57,996 nt of DNA from Chitinimonas sp. BJB300 (GTDB lineage: Bacteria > Pseudomonadota > Gammaproteobacteria > Burkholderiales > Chitinimonadaceae): assembly GCF_002735695.1 (NCBI RefSeq), contig NZ_PDZH01000009.1, positions 1-57,996 on the forward strand, written 5' to 3'. The first letter of the stretch is position 1, and every line of letters starts with the position of its first letter. Shown here piece after piece: positions 18,735-28,721 of this stretch. Both the position numbers and the translations under genes were made by a program. Under the pieces are notes generated by a model. The model was not told the origin of the DNA and made no database searches. It saw only the letters and a list, made by a program, of their open reading frames with translations.

Positions 18735-20009
18735 TCAGACGTTCTTGAGCGGGATGATCTTGGGCGTATCAAGCTGGCGACGCAGCTTACCGCCCTTGCT
18801 GTAATTGGTACGGACATAATCGAAGACGATAGCCTGAAACTCCTCGGCAATACCCTCGCCTTTCAAGGTGACGGTCTTCGCGCCATCGACAAAAACCGGT
18901 GCTACCGGCACTTCGCCCGTACCGGGAAGCGAAATGCCGATATTGGCAAGTTTTGATTCACCGGGGCCATTCACGACACAACCCATGACCGCAACGCTCA
19001 TGGTTTCAACACCCGGAAAATCTGCCCGCCAAACAGGCATTTGCTCACGCAGATAGCGCTGGATCTTCTGCGCCAGCTCCTGGAAAAAAGTCGATGTCGT
19101 TCGCCCACAACCCGGGCATGCCGTTACCAGGGGGGTAAATGACCGGATACCCATGGTTTGCAGGATTTCCTGTGCCACCACGACTTCCTTGGTACGGGAT
19201 TCGCCCGGTTCAGGCGTCAAGCTAACACGTATGGTATCGCCGATACCTTCCTGCAATAACACAGAGAGCGCCGCCGTTGATGCAACGATGCCCTTGGAAC
19301 CCATGCCTGCCTCAGTCAGCCCCAAATGCAGTGGATAATCACACCGGCTACCAAGGTCGCGATAGACCTTGATCAGATCCTGCACGTCGGAAACCTTGCA
19401 GGAGATGGTGATAGCGTTGCCCGGCAACCCTAGCTGCTCCGCTTGGGCAGCACTCTCCAAGGCCGACTGGATCAACGCTTCACGCATCAATGCATCGGCT
19501 GGCAACGGATCAGGACGCTTTGCGTTCTCATCCATCATTCTTGCCATCTTGGCTTGATCGAGGCTTCCCCAGTTCACGCCAATGCGTACAGGCTTACCAT
19601 ATTTGATCGCCATATCGATCATCGCGGCAAATTGCTCGTCCCGCTTGGCGCCCTTACCTACATTGCCCGGGTTGATACGGTACTTGCCCAATGCAGCCGC
19701 ACAATCCGGATACTGGGTAAGTAACTTATGACCGTTGAAGTGAAAGTCGCCAATCAAGGGCACATTGCAACCCATGGCATCCAACTGGCGGCGAATTTCA
19801 GCAACCTGCGCCGCCGCCTCCGGCGAATTAACAGTAATTCGGACAATTTCCGAGCCGGCTTGCCATAGCTCAAAAACCTGCTGAGCCGTACCAGCGGCAT
19901 CTGCCGTATCGGTGTTGGTCATCGATTGGACAACCACAGGGGCATCGCCACCAAGCGGCACCTGACCAACCATGACCTGGCGGGAAATACGGCGGGGTAA
20001 TTTACTCAT
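18735..20009 (-). CDS. ispG: 4-hydroxy-3-methylbut-2-enyl-diphosphate synthase IspG
   Basis: Penultimate enzyme of the MEP isoprenoid pathway, reducing methylerythritol cyclodiphosphate with a 4Fe-4S cluster. The 424-residue protein has the TIM-barrel domain ([43 protein letters not shown]) and the C-terminal cluster domain with [11 protein letters not shown] and [12 protein letters not shown] cysteines. Its product line feeds the squalene genes at 49-52 kb. Seven bases separate it from rodZ. Confidence 0.98.
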   Translation of the reverse strand: MSKLPRRISRQVMVGQVPLGGDAPVVVQSMTNTDTADAAGTAQQVFELWQAGSEIVRITVNSPEAAAQVAEIRRQLDAMGCNVPLIGDFHFNGHKLLTQYPDCAAALGKYRINPGNVGKGAKRDEQFAAMIDMAIKYGKPVRIGVNWGSLDQAKMARMMDENAKRPDPLPADALMREALIQSALESAAQAEQLGLPGNAITISCKVSDVQDLIKVYRDLGSRCDYPLHLGLTEAGMGSKGIVASTAALSVLLQEGIGDTIRVSLTPEPGESRTKEVVVAQEILQTMGIRSFTPLVTACPGCGRTTSTFFQELAQKIQRYLREQMPVWRADFPGVETMSVAVMGCVVNGPGESKLANIGISLPGTGEVPVAPVFVDGAKTVTLKGEGIAEEFQAIVFDYVRTNYSKGGKLRRQLDTPKIIPLKNV

Positions 20010-20016
20010 TGGGAAA

Positions 20017-21024
20017 TCAGTTCAATTCCAGATTGGCCACATCGACCTTGATATAAGGGCCCAGATCAGTGACCTTGCCCTTGTAGTAGAGTTCAGTCTG
20101 GCGGCCATTGCCGATCCGTACCTGATAAGGCGGTTTACCCTCTGTTACACGAGCTTGGCCCGCAGGTATCAACTCATTGATCAAACGCTGGCCGGTTGCA
20201 TCGGTAATCTGCACCCAGCTTTCTTGCTTGGCCACAATACGAATCGCCGCTTTTGACTGTGCTTGAACACCAGGCGTCGTTGCAAGCAGCGGTGCCGCTG
20301 GCGTAACCACCGCAGCGACATTGGCCGGGCCAGACACCACCACATTACCCGGCCCAACACCCGCAGGCGTACTGGGCACAGTCGTTATCAACGGCGCGAT
20401 CATCGTCACAACAGGTGACGCAGACGTGGCCGAAGCCTGTCCGGCAGGCAACACCGTTGACTGAGTAGATTCCTTTACCCCAATGCCTGCTGGAACCTCC
20501 GGTTGTGCAGGACTTGTGGCGGGAAACGACAATACAACAGGCTGGTTATTTGCCGGCAGGGTCAACACCGGCTCAGAGCGCGAATTTCGTACATACCAGT
20601 AACCACCAAAAACCAATAACACCACCACCAAACTGCCAGCCATGGCCAGCAGGAAGGCCGACCTACTCGCTACGCCATCAGGACGCAAAGTGGGTAACAC
20701 CTCATTCTGCAAGCGGGGCAACGCGGCCTGGGGCTCCTCCACTGGCAAATGGCTGTTCAGATAATGAATGAGTGGCTGTGCATCAATCTGCAATAGCCGC
20801 GCATAGTTGCGGACAAACCCACGGACAAAGGTATTTCCCGGCAACGCATCATAGCGATCCGTCTCCAGGGCCTCTATCTGGCGGTGCGAAAGCTTGAGCT
20901 TGGCGGAAACATCTTCAATTGACAGCCCAAGCTGACGACGCTGTGCGGCCAATATGGCTCCAGCAGTCGGGTTTGGGCTGGCCAACTCAGTAAGAGAGGG
21001 GGTAGGCGCTTGATCTTGGCTCAT
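20017..21024 (-). CDS. rodZ: RodZ-like helix-turn-helix membrane protein
   Basis: A 335-residue bitopic protein. Residues about 25-90 form a helix-turn-helix domain ([33 protein letters not shown]), a transmembrane segment lies near 120-140 ([23 protein letters not shown]), then a long Pro/Ala/Thr/Val periplasmic linker and a C-terminal DUF4115 beta domain ([29 protein letters not shown]). RodZ links MreB to the membrane and helps set rod shape. Its place between pilF and ispG is conserved in proteobacteria. Confidence 0.92.
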   Translation of the reverse strand: MSQDQAPTPSLTELASPNPTAGAILAAQRRQLGLSIEDVSAKLKLSHRQIEALETDRYDALPGNTFVRGFVRNYARLLQIDAQPLIHYLNSHLPVEEPQAALPRLQNEVLPTLRPDGVASRSAFLLAMAGSLVVVLLVFGGYWYVRNSRSEPVLTLPANNQPVVLSFPATSPAQPEVPAGIGVKESTQSTVLPAGQASATSASPVVTMIAPLITTVPSTPAGVGPGNVVVSGPANVAAVVTPAAPLLATTPGVQAQSKAAIRIVAKQESWVQITDATGQRLINELIPAGQARVTEGKPPYQVRIGNGRQTELYYKGKVTDLGPYIKVDVANLELN

Positions 21025-21063
21025 CTCGGGCAGCTTGCCGGCGCGGTTGTATTAATAGAAAAT

Positions 21064-21810
21064 TCAGTCGTACTTACCTGAGGCCAGCAAACCAGCCTCT
21101 TCGCTGTCTGGGAAAAGCGTGCGTAATTCCTTACCAAAACCAGCCGCATTGTCAGCATTTCCAAGTCTGTGTTCCAAACGTACATTCAGCCACATTACCT
21201 CAGGGCTAGGGCTGCCACCTAAACGGGCCACACGCGACAACAAGGTCCGCGAGCCATCCATATCCCCACCCATATAGGCTACCAGCGCCAAGCCGTACAG
21301 CGTCTGCGGATCATCCGGCCGCACACTCTCCGCCCTGCGCAGAAGATCGGCACCCGTCGCCACATCCCCCATCTTCAGCGCACAAAGGCCTGCCTGCAGC
21401 TGAGACCGCTCAGGGGTTTTGTACAGAGGGTTCTTTAGCGCAACACGAAAGTAAGTCATGGCTTCCCGGTAGGCTTTACGCTTACTGCAAAGGAACCAAG
21501 CGTAATTATGGTTCGCATTCGGCTCCTCTGGATCAAGGGAAATTGCGCGCCGGAAGCTCTTGTCCGCCTTGTCAAACTCACGTAGATCTGAGTAGACCAA
21601 ACCCTGCACGTAGTAGGCGGTGGGGTAGCGGGAGTCCGCATCCAGCGCCTTATCGATCTCCTGCAGCGCAACATCATATTGACCACGCGCGTAATAACCT
21701 GCTGCGAGTTCGGTACGCAACCGCGGCAATTGGTTACGGTCTGGCTTATCCTCCGCCTGTACAGACACAGACAAACTTAGCAACAGTGCAGCAATCAAGC
21801 CGTATTTCAT
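21064..21810 (-). CDS. pilF: Type IV pilus assembly lipoprotein-type TPR protein PilF/PilW
   Basis: A 248-residue periplasmic or outer-membrane protein with signal sequence (MKYGLIAALLLSLSVSVQA) but no obvious lipobox, followed by TPR repeats (AAGYYARGQYDVALQEIDKAL, PTAYYVQGLVYSDLREFDKADKSFRRAI, PNANHNYAWFLCSKRKAYREAMTYFRVAL). This is the PilF/PilW pilotin pattern needed for PilQ secretin assembly, and the rlmN-pilF-rodZ order is the conserved one. The missing lipid-attachment cysteine is odd for a pilotin. Confidence 0.88.
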   Translation of the reverse strand: MKYGLIAALLLSLSVSVQAEDKPDRNQLPRLRTELAAGYYARGQYDVALQEIDKALDADSRYPTAYYVQGLVYSDLREFDKADKSFRRAISLDPEEPNANHNYAWFLCSKRKAYREAMTYFRVALKNPLYKTPERSQLQAGLCALKMGDVATGADLLRRAESVRPDDPQTLYGLALVAYMGGDMDGSRTLLSRVARLGGSPSPEVMWLNVRLEHRLGNADNAAGFGKELRTLFPDSEEAGLLASGKYD

Positions 21811-21847
21811 GCCTTAGTCCCTTATTAGTTGTATAGCTTGCGTGGTC

Positions 21848-22924
21848 TTACTCTGCCGCCAATCGCAGAGTCCGTTTGGTTTTGTCCTTAACCTGTCCCG
21901 CCAACTGGCCGCAGGCAGCATCAATATCATCACCGCGCGTCCTTCTCACTGTCACGATATAGCCCGCCTGAATAAGATGATCGCGAAAACGACGAATTGC
22001 ATCAGGCTTCGATCGACCATAGCCAGAATTGGGGAAAGGATTAAACGGAATCAGATTAAATTTGCACGGTACATCTTTTACCAAGGCAACCAGTTGCTTG
22101 GCATGCTCAAAGGTGTCATTGACGCCATCCAGCATAACGTATTCGAAGGTAATGAAGTCACGCGGCGCCTTTTCCAAGTAACGCAAACACGCAGCCATCA
22201 ACGCCTTGAGGGGGTATTTCTTGTTAATTGGGACAATCTCATCGCGCAAGGCATCGTTAGGCGCATGTAGCGAAACCGCCAACGCAACCGGACAGGCCTC
22301 GCGCAATCGGTCCATTTGTGGCACCAGACCCGAAGTAGACAACGTCACACGGCGGCGGCTTAAACCGTAGGCGTTATCGTCCAACATCAAGCGCATGGCG
22401 GCAACGACATTGTCAAAATTCGCCAGTGGTTCGCCCATCCCCATCATCACGACATTGGATACTATCCGGTCACCCTTGGGATCGCGGCCAAGCGCTTTGT
22501 TGGCCCACCACAGCTGGCCGATAATCTCGGCGGTGCTGAGGTTTCGATTAAAACCTTGTCGACCAGTGGAACAGAAGGTGCAATCAAGCGCGCATCCAAC
22601 CTGACTGGAAACACACAAGGTACCGCGATCATCCTCAGGGATAAACACGGCTTCGACCCCATTGCCGGTCCCCACATCCAGCAACCACTTGCGAGTACCG
22701 TCCTCCGAAGCTTGTTCCAACATCAAGCTGGGCGGAGTAATAACTGCCTCCGCCGCCAGCTTTTCACGCGTAGTCTTGGCAATGTCCGTCATCAGGGCGA
22801 AATCAGACACACCAAAATGATGTATCCATCGCATCAGCTGCTTGGCGCGGAACGGCTTTTCCCCGCGCTCGGCCAAAAAGGCAGCGAAACGTGTGGCGTC
22901 AAAGTCGAGCAGATTGATAGACAT
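21848..22924 (-). CDS. rlmN: Dual-specificity RNA methyltransferase RlmN
   Basis: Radical-SAM enzyme that makes 2-methyladenosine at 23S rRNA A2503 and in some tRNAs. The 358-residue protein has the N-terminal domain ([21 protein letters not shown]), the cluster motif [11 protein letters not shown] (C-x3-C-x2-C), [31 protein letters not shown], and the C-terminal catalytic cysteine region ([16 protein letters not shown]). It starts 15 bases after the ndk stop. Confidence 0.98.
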   Translation of the reverse strand: MSINLLDFDATRFAAFLAERGEKPFRAKQLMRWIHHFGVSDFALMTDIAKTTREKLAAEAVITPPSLMLEQASEDGTRKWLLDVGTGNGVEAVFIPEDDRGTLCVSSQVGCALDCTFCSTGRQGFNRNLSTAEIIGQLWWANKALGRDPKGDRIVSNVVMMGMGEPLANFDNVVAAMRLMLDDNAYGLSRRRVTLSTSGLVPQMDRLREACPVALAVSLHAPNDALRDEIVPINKKYPLKALMAACLRYLEKAPRDFITFEYVMLDGVNDTFEHAKQLVALVKDVPCKFNLIPFNPFPNSGYGRSKPDAIRRFRDHLIQAGYIVTVRRTRGDDIDAACGQLAGQVKDKTKRTLRLAAE

Positions 22925-22939
22925 AGCCAGAATATACGC

Positions 22940-23362
22940 TTAGCGACCGTAAACTTCGGTACCGAAGAAGTAGGCGATCTCAATCGCTGCATTTTCAGCA
23001 CTATCGGAACCATGCACTGCATTGGCATCGATTGAATCAGCGAAGTCAGCACGGATCGTGCCCTTGTCCGCCTTCTTCGGGTCGGTAGCGCCCATCAGAT
23101 CACGGTTAGCCAGAACGGCATTTTCGCCTTCCAATGCCTGAATCATGACAGGACCGGAGATCATGAAGCTAACCAAGTCATTGAAAAAAGGACGTTCCTT
23201 ATGCACAGCATAGAAGCCTTCGGCTTCGGCACGCGACAATTGCTTCATTTTGGCAGCAACAACCTTCAAACCCGCATTTTCAAAACGTGAGTAGATCTGG
23301 CCGATCACGTTCTTAGCAACAGCATCAGGCTTGATAATGGATAGGGTACGTTCAACAACCAT
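22940..23362 (-). CDS. ndk: Nucleoside diphosphate kinase
   Basis: Transfers the gamma phosphate of ATP to other nucleoside diphosphates through a phosphohistidine. The 140-residue product is full length, begins [21 protein letters not shown], and has the active-site histidine in ANAVHGSDS near residue 117. It is the first gene of the long minus-strand cluster; the 200-bp divergent region up to 23565 should hold its promoter, although I could not pick a clear one. Confidence 0.98.
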   Translation of the reverse strand: MVVERTLSIIKPDAVAKNVIGQIYSRFENAGLKVVAAKMKQLSRAEAEGFYAVHKERPFFNDLVSFMISGPVMIQALEGENAVLANRDLMGATDPKKADKGTIRADFADSIDANAVHGSDSAENAAIEIAYFFGTEVYGR

Positions 23363-23564
23363 GGTCTAACTCCGATTATTTCGTAGAAGGAAAACTAAAA
23401 AGCAGATAATTTCGCACCACAAGCCGGGTTGCACTACAACCAAGCAGCTTGTCGGTATAAAAATGACCGAATATTCTACCAGCTTTGCTGTTGCGGCGCT
23501 CAAGGCCCTAGCAGCCGGTCAACGCAAACTCTCAGGGAGAGCGCCCTAACGGGCGCACAAGAAC

Positions 23565-24512
23565 ATGAGTGCGATTCGCCCCAGCCCCAGCCGAGCGCAT
23601 CCTCCGCCTACGCAAGAGGACCATGAAGAGCAACGCGAAATACGGCAGCGCCTTATGCAGCGCTTGGCCATTGCCATTTGCCTGATCGTTGGTGTCGCTA
23701 TCGCCATCACGATGCTCAATCGACTAGAAGGCAACCCTCCCGCCCACGAGAACGGCCCAGCGATCAATCCCCTTCAAGCCGAATCAGCGCCACCTACTGC
23801 CGCCGTATCAAAAACGGAAGCCCTTCCCAGCTCACCACCCATTGCGGAATCCACGCCCTCCGAAGTGCTGACAACGCCGCCAGACAGCGCAAGTACGTCA
23901 CCACTCGCCCTGGGCGATGTCGCGCCAGAGCCCACCGTGCCGAGCAACCCCATTCTCAACAACCCACATACTGAAGAAAAAAAGGCACCTCTCACCGAAC
24001 CAACCGAAAAGGCGACCACGGAGAAGATGACGCCCAAGCACCACTACAAGGCAGCACCTGTTCCTGACGACCCGGATGGCGGTTCTGCGACCGAACCAGC
24101 TCAACCGCAGCCCCGCCCACTGGTGCGGCCAAACCCACCGCCAGCCATGCCATTGGCCGATAACAAGCCCTCCCCCACCTTTAAGACACCTGCGCCCACG
24201 GCTGTCTTACCGCCACCACCACCCCAACGCGCCGCACAACCCGTAAAACCCACGCCGGAACATACTTTCACAGCCCTGGCTGCCGGCGTACTGCCAGCAG
24301 GCAGCAGAGGCTACACCGTGCAGGCCGGTGTATTTCAAAGCGGCACCAACGCCGAAAAACTCATTGAGAAGCTAAACGGAGCAGGCATCCCCGCACGCCT
24401 AGAAACCCGGGTTCAGGTCGGGCCGTTCAAAAACCGCGAAGAAGCTGCACTCATCATGCGGCGGCTACGTGAACTCGGGGTAACACCCATCCTGCAGAGC
24501 CCTACCTCCTAA
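23565..24512 (+). CDS. SPOR-domain membrane protein
   Basis: A 315-residue bitopic protein. A charged cytoplasmic N-terminus (QEDHEEQREIRQRLMQRL) precedes one transmembrane segment (LAIAICLIVGVAIAITML, about 35-52), then about 180 residues of Pro/Ala/Thr/Ser/Glu-rich linker, and a C-terminal SPOR domain (SRGYTVQAGVFQSGTNAEKL, ARLETRVQVGPFKNREEA, LRELGVTPILQ). SPOR domains bind denuded peptidoglycan at the septum, so a role in cell division or envelope maintenance is likely. It is transcribed alone and ends at a strong terminator. Confidence 0.88.
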   Translation: MSAIRPSPSRAHPPPTQEDHEEQREIRQRLMQRLAIAICLIVGVAIAITMLNRLEGNPPAHENGPAINPLQAESAPPTAAVSKTEALPSSPPIAESTPSEVLTTPPDSASTSPLALGDVAPEPTVPSNPILNNPHTEEKKAPLTEPTEKATTEKMTPKHHYKAAPVPDDPDGGSATEPAQPQPRPLVRPNPPPAMPLADNKPSPTFKTPAPTAVLPPPPPQRAAQPVKPTPEHTFTALAAGVLPAGSRGYTVQAGVFQSGTNAEKLIEKLNGAGIPARLETRVQVGPFKNREEAALIMRRLRELGVTPILQSPTS

Positions 24513-24616
24513 AACCAGCCCGAGTGCCCTGCTACAGGCCACTACGTTGTACCTCACCGCATCAGAAATACTCTGGTAACTCGCTGAATCGGCAAACAAG
24601 CCAGCAGGGCAGAAAT

Positions 24617-24649
24617 AAAAAGCCGCATCCTTGAGAGATGCGGCTTTTT
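24617..24649. terminator. Bidirectional terminator between the SPOR gene and tilS
   Basis: GCCGCATC and GATGCGGC pair around a 7-base loop, with five As before and five Ts after, so the structure works on both strands for the two convergent genes. Confidence 0.9.
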
Positions 24650-24689
24650 CTTACCTTACGCCCATACCAGCAACGGACTGCCTCTGGTA

Positions 24690-25985
24690 TTAAGGTGCAT
24701 CAGGCCAGCCCTCAGGTTGCCAGCGCGGCCACCAGCCACACTCGTCCTGGCACTGTGCCGCCACTGCGATCCCAGCAACCGCCACCAACACGTCGCCTCG
24801 CCAAATCAACGGCCAATAGCTTCGCAACCACGGTGGCACCCCAGCCTCTTGCAGCAAGTCTTTCACGGGACGAGTAGGTCCACCCGTCCGCGGCCGCAAC
24901 CGCTCCCCCCCCATTCGGGGCCGCGCAACCAATCCATCACGCCACGCGTCAGCCACCCCCCCCGCCTGGCGAGACCAGCTTAATTGACCACCCCAGTTTG
25001 TAGGCAACAGGCCATCCAACCCCAACTCGGTTGCCTGCACATTGGGTGGCAAAGGCGCTACCCACAGGCGCTCCCGGTAACGCCGCACAGCCACATCACC
25101 GAGGCGCAGAAAGGGAGTCGCGTCTTCTCGCGCATGCAGTACTTGACCCAGCAACACCGTCAACTGCCGCTCCTCAAGCCACAACGCATGCTTGGCTAGA
25201 AACCAACGCAGCAGGTTGTGCTGCCGCGCTTCGCTCAGGCTACGTAACCGGGCCATGTCAAGACTGGGCGCCTCATCCACCGCATCCATCTTAGCAAGAC
25301 TATCCAGCAACCCTGCAGCCTCTGAAAAGTGCCGTGCCGCACGGGCAAGCGCAGCCTGCGCCGAGGGAAACCGGCTTACCAATGGCGGCACCACAACATG
25401 ACGTAGAAAATTACGGTCATAATCGACCAGCACATTGCTTTCATCTTCAACCCAGCTCAGTTCGTGCTGTTGCGCATACTCAAGTAAGGCTGACCGCGGC
25501 TCTGCCAACAATGGCCGCCAAATCTGCTTTCCCGCCCCAAGTGGACGCATCGCCGGCATCCCGGCAGCACCCTGCACCCCCGCACCACGGGCCAGACGAT
25601 ACAACACCGTCTCGGCCTGGTCGTCCTGGTGATGCGCCAATACCACCAGTTCTGCGTTCAGCATTTCATAGGCTTGATAACGTGCCGTACGCGCCCGCGC
25701 CTCCAAGCTTGCGCCGGCAATATGGCTTAGATCCGCCCGCGACGACGAAAAGGGCACCGCCGTTCGTTCGCACACGCGCGCGCAATGCGCCAGCCATGCA
25801 TCCGCATTGGGACTCAGGCCATGGTGAAGATGAAATGCCTGCAGATCGAAAGACTGGCTGGCGCGCAGGCGCAAGAACAGATGAAGCAGTACGGTGGAAT
25901 CGAGGCCGCCAGAATAGGCCACCGCAACACGCGTTGACGGCAAAAGCCGGCTCGCTGCTGCGTGCACAAAACGTTGAAACAGCAT
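24690..25985 (-). CDS. tilS: tRNA(Ile)-lysidine synthase
   Basis: Converts the wobble cytidine of tRNA-Ile(CAU) to lysidine using ATP. The PP-loop VAVAYSGGLDST lies near the N-terminus, followed by the AFHLHHGLSPNADAW and VLAHHQDDQAETVLYRLARGAG motifs; the C-terminal TilS domains are recognisable (GGERLRPRTGGPTRPVKDLLQEAGVPPW). I chose the ATG at 25985 (431 residues), just after the accA stop; an ATG at 26024 would add 13 residues and overlap accA by 32 bases. Confidence 0.95.
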   Translation of the reverse strand: MLFQRFVHAAASRLLPSTRVAVAYSGGLDSTVLLHLFLRLRASQSFDLQAFHLHHGLSPNADAWLAHCARVCERTAVPFSSSRADLSHIAGASLEARARTARYQAYEMLNAELVVLAHHQDDQAETVLYRLARGAGVQGAAGMPAMRPLGAGKQIWRPLLAEPRSALLEYAQQHELSWVEDESNVLVDYDRNFLRHVVVPPLVSRFPSAQAALARAARHFSEAAGLLDSLAKMDAVDEAPSLDMARLRSLSEARQHNLLRWFLAKHALWLEERQLTVLLGQVLHAREDATPFLRLGDVAVRRYRERLWVAPLPPNVQATELGLDGLLPTNWGGQLSWSRQAGGVADAWRDGLVARPRMGGERLRPRTGGPTRPVKDLLQEAGVPPWLRSYWPLIWRGDVLVAVAGIAVAAQCQDECGWWPRWQPEGWPDAP

Positions 25986-25992
25986 TTCAGAA

Positions 25993-26961
25993 TCAGACAG
26001 CGGCGACTTCCTTGAATTTTCCATGCGCCATCAGGCGATCGAAACGGCTGTTCAGCAGTGCATCAATCGGCTTGTCCTGTAAATTCTTCAATGCATCCTG
26101 CAATGCCTTGCGCATGCTCACCATCATGGCTTGCGTATCACGATGCGCCCCGCCAACAGGTTCCGCCACCACCTTGTCGATCAAACCCAGAGCCTTCAGC
26201 CGTGGGGCGGTAATACCCAAGGTCTCGGCAGCTTCCGGTGCTTTGTCGGCACTCTTCCATAGAATGGACGCACAACCCTCTGGGGAAATCACAGAATAAG
26301 TCGAATACTGCAACATTTGCACCTGATCACCTACGGCAATCGCCAACGCACCGCCAGACCCGCCTTCGCCAATGATAGTGACCACCACAGGCACCCGCAA
26401 ACGCGTCATCTCATAGAGGTTACGGCCAATCGCTTCAGACTGGCCGCGCTCTTCCGCCCCAACGCCAGGGTAGGCACCCGGCGTATCCACAAACGTAAAG
26501 ATAGGGAGGCCGAATTTCTCGGCCAGGCGCATCAAGCGCAATGCCTTTCGATAGCCCTCCGGACGTGGCATACCAAAATTACGAAGAATCTTCTCCTTCG
26601 TATCCCGCCCCTTTTGATGGCCAATCACCATGCAAGCCTGGCCATTCAGTCGGGCCAGACCACCCACAATGGCGCGGTCGTCGGCAAAGCTGCGGTCGCC
26701 ATGCAGTTCTTCGAAATCCGTAAAGATTTCCCGCACATAGTCGAGGGTGTAAGGGCGCTGCGGATGGCGGGAAACCTGGGATATCTGCCAAGGGGTCAGC
26801 TTGGCGTAAATACCCCGTGTCAGCTCCTGGCTCTTTTTTTGCAAATGGTCGATTTCGACCGAAATATCTACCGCCGAATCATCTTGTACATAGCGGAGTT
26901 CTTCAATCTTGCCTTCTAGCTCGGCAATCGGTTGTTCAAAATCTAGGAAAGTGGTTTTCAT
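25993..26961 (-). CDS. accA: Acetyl-CoA carboxylase carboxyltransferase subunit alpha
   Basis: Half of the carboxyltransferase that makes malonyl-CoA for fatty-acid synthesis. The start at 26961 gives the typical opening [22 protein letters not shown] and a product of 322 residues. Landmarks are [75 protein letters not shown] and [16 protein letters not shown], which form the crotonase-like active site. It is followed closely by tilS, a common pairing. Confidence 0.98.
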   Translation of the reverse strand: MKTTFLDFEQPIAELEGKIEELRYVQDDSAVDISVEIDHLQKKSQELTRGIYAKLTPWQISQVSRHPQRPYTLDYVREIFTDFEELHGDRSFADDRAIVGGLARLNGQACMVIGHQKGRDTKEKILRNFGMPRPEGYRKALRLMRLAEKFGLPIFTFVDTPGAYPGVGAEERGQSEAIGRNLYEMTRLRVPVVVTIIGEGGSGGALAIAVGDQVQMLQYSTYSVISPEGCASILWKSADKAPEAAETLGITAPRLKALGLIDKVVAEPVGGAHRDTQAMMVSMRKALQDALKNLQDKPIDALLNSRFDRLMAHGKFKEVAAV

Positions 26962-27094
26962 GCTCGGGTGTCGCACATTGAGTGCGAACGATCTCCGGTA
27001 AAGCCGGACGTAACGGCGAAAAGTGCGCCATTATGGCGAATTAGCGCCTCCCCGCAAGATTGACAAACGAGGCTTTCGAGCAGCCGTCCGGGAC

Positions 27095-27511
27095 TTATTC
27101 GTTGGTAAACACAATCTCGGCGCGGACGCCACCTTTTTGGAGCGCCAGCCTGCTAGCCAAATTTAATATAATTGGCGACTGAGTATTGGCTTGTATTTTG
27201 TCGCCACCGCCCACTTTGGTTAAGGTCAACAAGAGCACCAGATCCTGCTCGCCGGTATACGCAATTTGCTCGCACTCCTCATCACTTAGTGTGAGTTGAT
27301 AGTGCAAGCCCAACGATTTGGCGTCGATAACGCTGATTACCAAGTCTGCTTCGTCGAGGGATTGCATCCACAATACCTTGGGGTCCGGCACATCCTCGTG
27401 CAGCAACTTGAAACGCTTACAGGTATCAAAACCCGGCAAGGCCGCTGGAAAAGTAATCAGCGAACTTTCATCGATATCAAGGGCGCCAAAGCGTGGCGTA
27501 ACAACTAGCAT
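27095..27511 (-). CDS. fliW: Flagellar assembly factor FliW
   Basis: FliW binds flagellin and antagonises CsrA, coupling flagellin level to translation. The start ATG at 27511 is preceded by GGAG and gives 138 residues beginning MLVVTPRFGALDIDESSLITFPAALPGFDTCKRF in the typical FliW manner, with VLWMQSLDEADLVISVIDA and the C-terminal INTQSPIILNLASRLALQ-like segment (TQSPIILNLASRLALQKGG). It is divergent from flgM; no csrA is in the window. Confidence 0.93.
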   Translation of the reverse strand: MLVVTPRFGALDIDESSLITFPAALPGFDTCKRFKLLHEDVPDPKVLWMQSLDEADLVISVIDAKSLGLHYQLTLSDEECEQIAYTGEQDLVLLLTLTKVGGGDKIQANTQSPIILNLASRLALQKGGVRAEIVFTNE

Positions 27512-27628
27512 CTTTAGTAATCTCCAAAAAATCTCTAGGTTGTCATGGAATCTAGCTGAAATGCCTCGCGGACGCCAAGATAGACGCTGTGCTGTCAATA
27601 TAAACGTGCAGATTTTGCATAATTTTCT

Positions 27629-27655
27629 TAAAGTTCTACACAGTCATGCCGATAA
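27629..27655 (+). promoter_or_regulatory. Sigma-28 (FliA) promoter of flgM
   Basis: TAAA at 27629-27632, 15 bp spacer, and GCCGATAA at 27648-27655 form an exact sigma-28 consensus. The flgM start lies 57 bp downstream, so FlgM would be part of the late flagellar regulon and feed back on its own sigma factor. Confidence 0.85.
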
Positions 27656-27711
27656 GGCGGGTAAGCTCCAGTGACAGGACCTGGCCGAAGTAGCCAGTGA
27701 AAGGATTCACC

Positions 27712-28017
27712 ATGAAAGTCGACAACTCCGGTAGGCCCCTAAGCGCGACGTTAGCGCGGGCTGAAGCGCGGGCGGCAAACAAGCAAACCGCCGAGGGAAG
27801 CAACGGGGGCGATGTCCGTAGCGACAATGTTGATATTACGGCTTTCAGCGCTCGTCTGGCTTCACTTGAAGTAAATCTGGGCAAGCAACCTGTCATTGAC
27901 GAAGCCAAAGTCAATGAGATCCGCCAAGCCATCGCAGAGGGGCGCTTTACCATCAATCCTGACGCCATTGCAGACAAGGTGATGGCCAGCGTCAAAGAGT
28001 TGCTAGGCAAGTCCTGA
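27712..28017 (+). CDS. flgM: Anti-sigma-28 factor FlgM
   Basis: A 101-residue protein that holds sigma-28 inactive until it is secreted through the completed hook-basal body. The ATG at 27712 follows AAAGGA. The N-terminal half is polar and probably disordered (SGRPLSATLARAEARAANKQ); the C-terminal half has the sigma-binding helices (VNEIRQAIAEGRFTINPDAIADKVMASVKELL). A consensus sigma-28 promoter lies upstream and flgN follows after a hairpin. Confidence 0.95.
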   Translation: MKVDNSGRPLSATLARAEARAANKQTAEGSNGGDVRSDNVDITAFSARLASLEVNLGKQPVIDEAKVNEIRQAIAEGRFTINPDAIADKVMASVKELLGKS

Positions 28018-28050
28018 CTCAAAAGCGCAGCACGGCATATACTACATAAC

Positions 28051-28088
28051 GCCGGTCACCAGACCATCTGGTGGCCGGCTTTGCTTTT
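28051..28088 (+). terminator. Terminator or attenuator between flgM and flgN
   Basis: GCCGGTCACCAGA and TCTGGTGGCCGGC form a long near-perfect stem around CCA, followed by TTTGCTTTT. It sits 33 bases after flgM and 45 before flgN, so it would lower flgN expression relative to flgM. Confidence 0.7.
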
Positions 28089-28132
28089 ATGCTCCCCACC
28101 ACTCACCAGCCCAACGAGACAGGCCCTACCTT

Positions 28133-28615
28133 ATGCTGCCTTCACCGCTGCTGTCCCTCCTACAAAACGAACACGCAGAACTACTGGGCTTCGTCGAATT
28201 GCTCGAGCAAGAGCAGCAGGCCCTGATCAACAACGCCTTGTCTGACTTGATTGAGTACGCCAAACAAAAAACCGCCCGTGCACAGTCCCTGGAAAGCCTG
28301 GCTCGCGAACGCAAACGCCTGTTTGACATCAATGGCGTTGAGCTCTCGCCCGATCCACCACACGCGCTACAGCGAGTACGCAACCTTCCGGAAGATGTCT
28401 GGCCAGTGCTGGCCAATATCTGGAGTGAACTGATCCAGGCAGCCCGGCATGCCAATGCGCTTAATCAGACCAACGGAAAGCTCATTGAGACACGCCACCA
28501 GCAAAATCAACAACTGATGACCTTGCTGCAAAATACCCAAAGCGCGACCTTATCCTACGACGCTTACGGCCAGGCGAAACTATCCCGCCCTGGCGGCTCG
28601 CTAGGTAAGGCATAA
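28133..28615 (+). CDS. flgN: Flagellar export chaperone FlgN
   Basis: A 160-residue, almost entirely helical protein with a coiled-coil N-terminus (LSLLQNEHAELLGFVELLEQEQQALINN, LIEYAKQKTARAQSLESLARERKRLF) and a Gln/Asn-rich C-terminal part (LIETRHQQNQQLMTLLQNT, then YGQAKLSRPGGS). The shape, length and position after flgM identify FlgN, the chaperone for hook-filament junction proteins FlgK and FlgL. The terminal AYGQAK motif is common in the family. Confidence 0.93.
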   Translation: MLPSPLLSLLQNEHAELLGFVELLEQEQQALINNALSDLIEYAKQKTARAQSLESLARERKRLFDINGVELSPDPPHALQRVRNLPEDVWPVLANIWSELIQAARHANALNQTNGKLIETRHQQNQQLMTLLQNTQSATLSYDAYGQAKLSRPGGSLGKA

Positions 28616-28721
28616 ATAGTCCGAGATTTTTTACGCCCAACGGTATCTGGCCAGCCAAATCGGGCTGTCAGCGTGCAGGTTTACAACACCGTCGGTGTGC
28701 GCCTGGGCAATACACCAGTTT

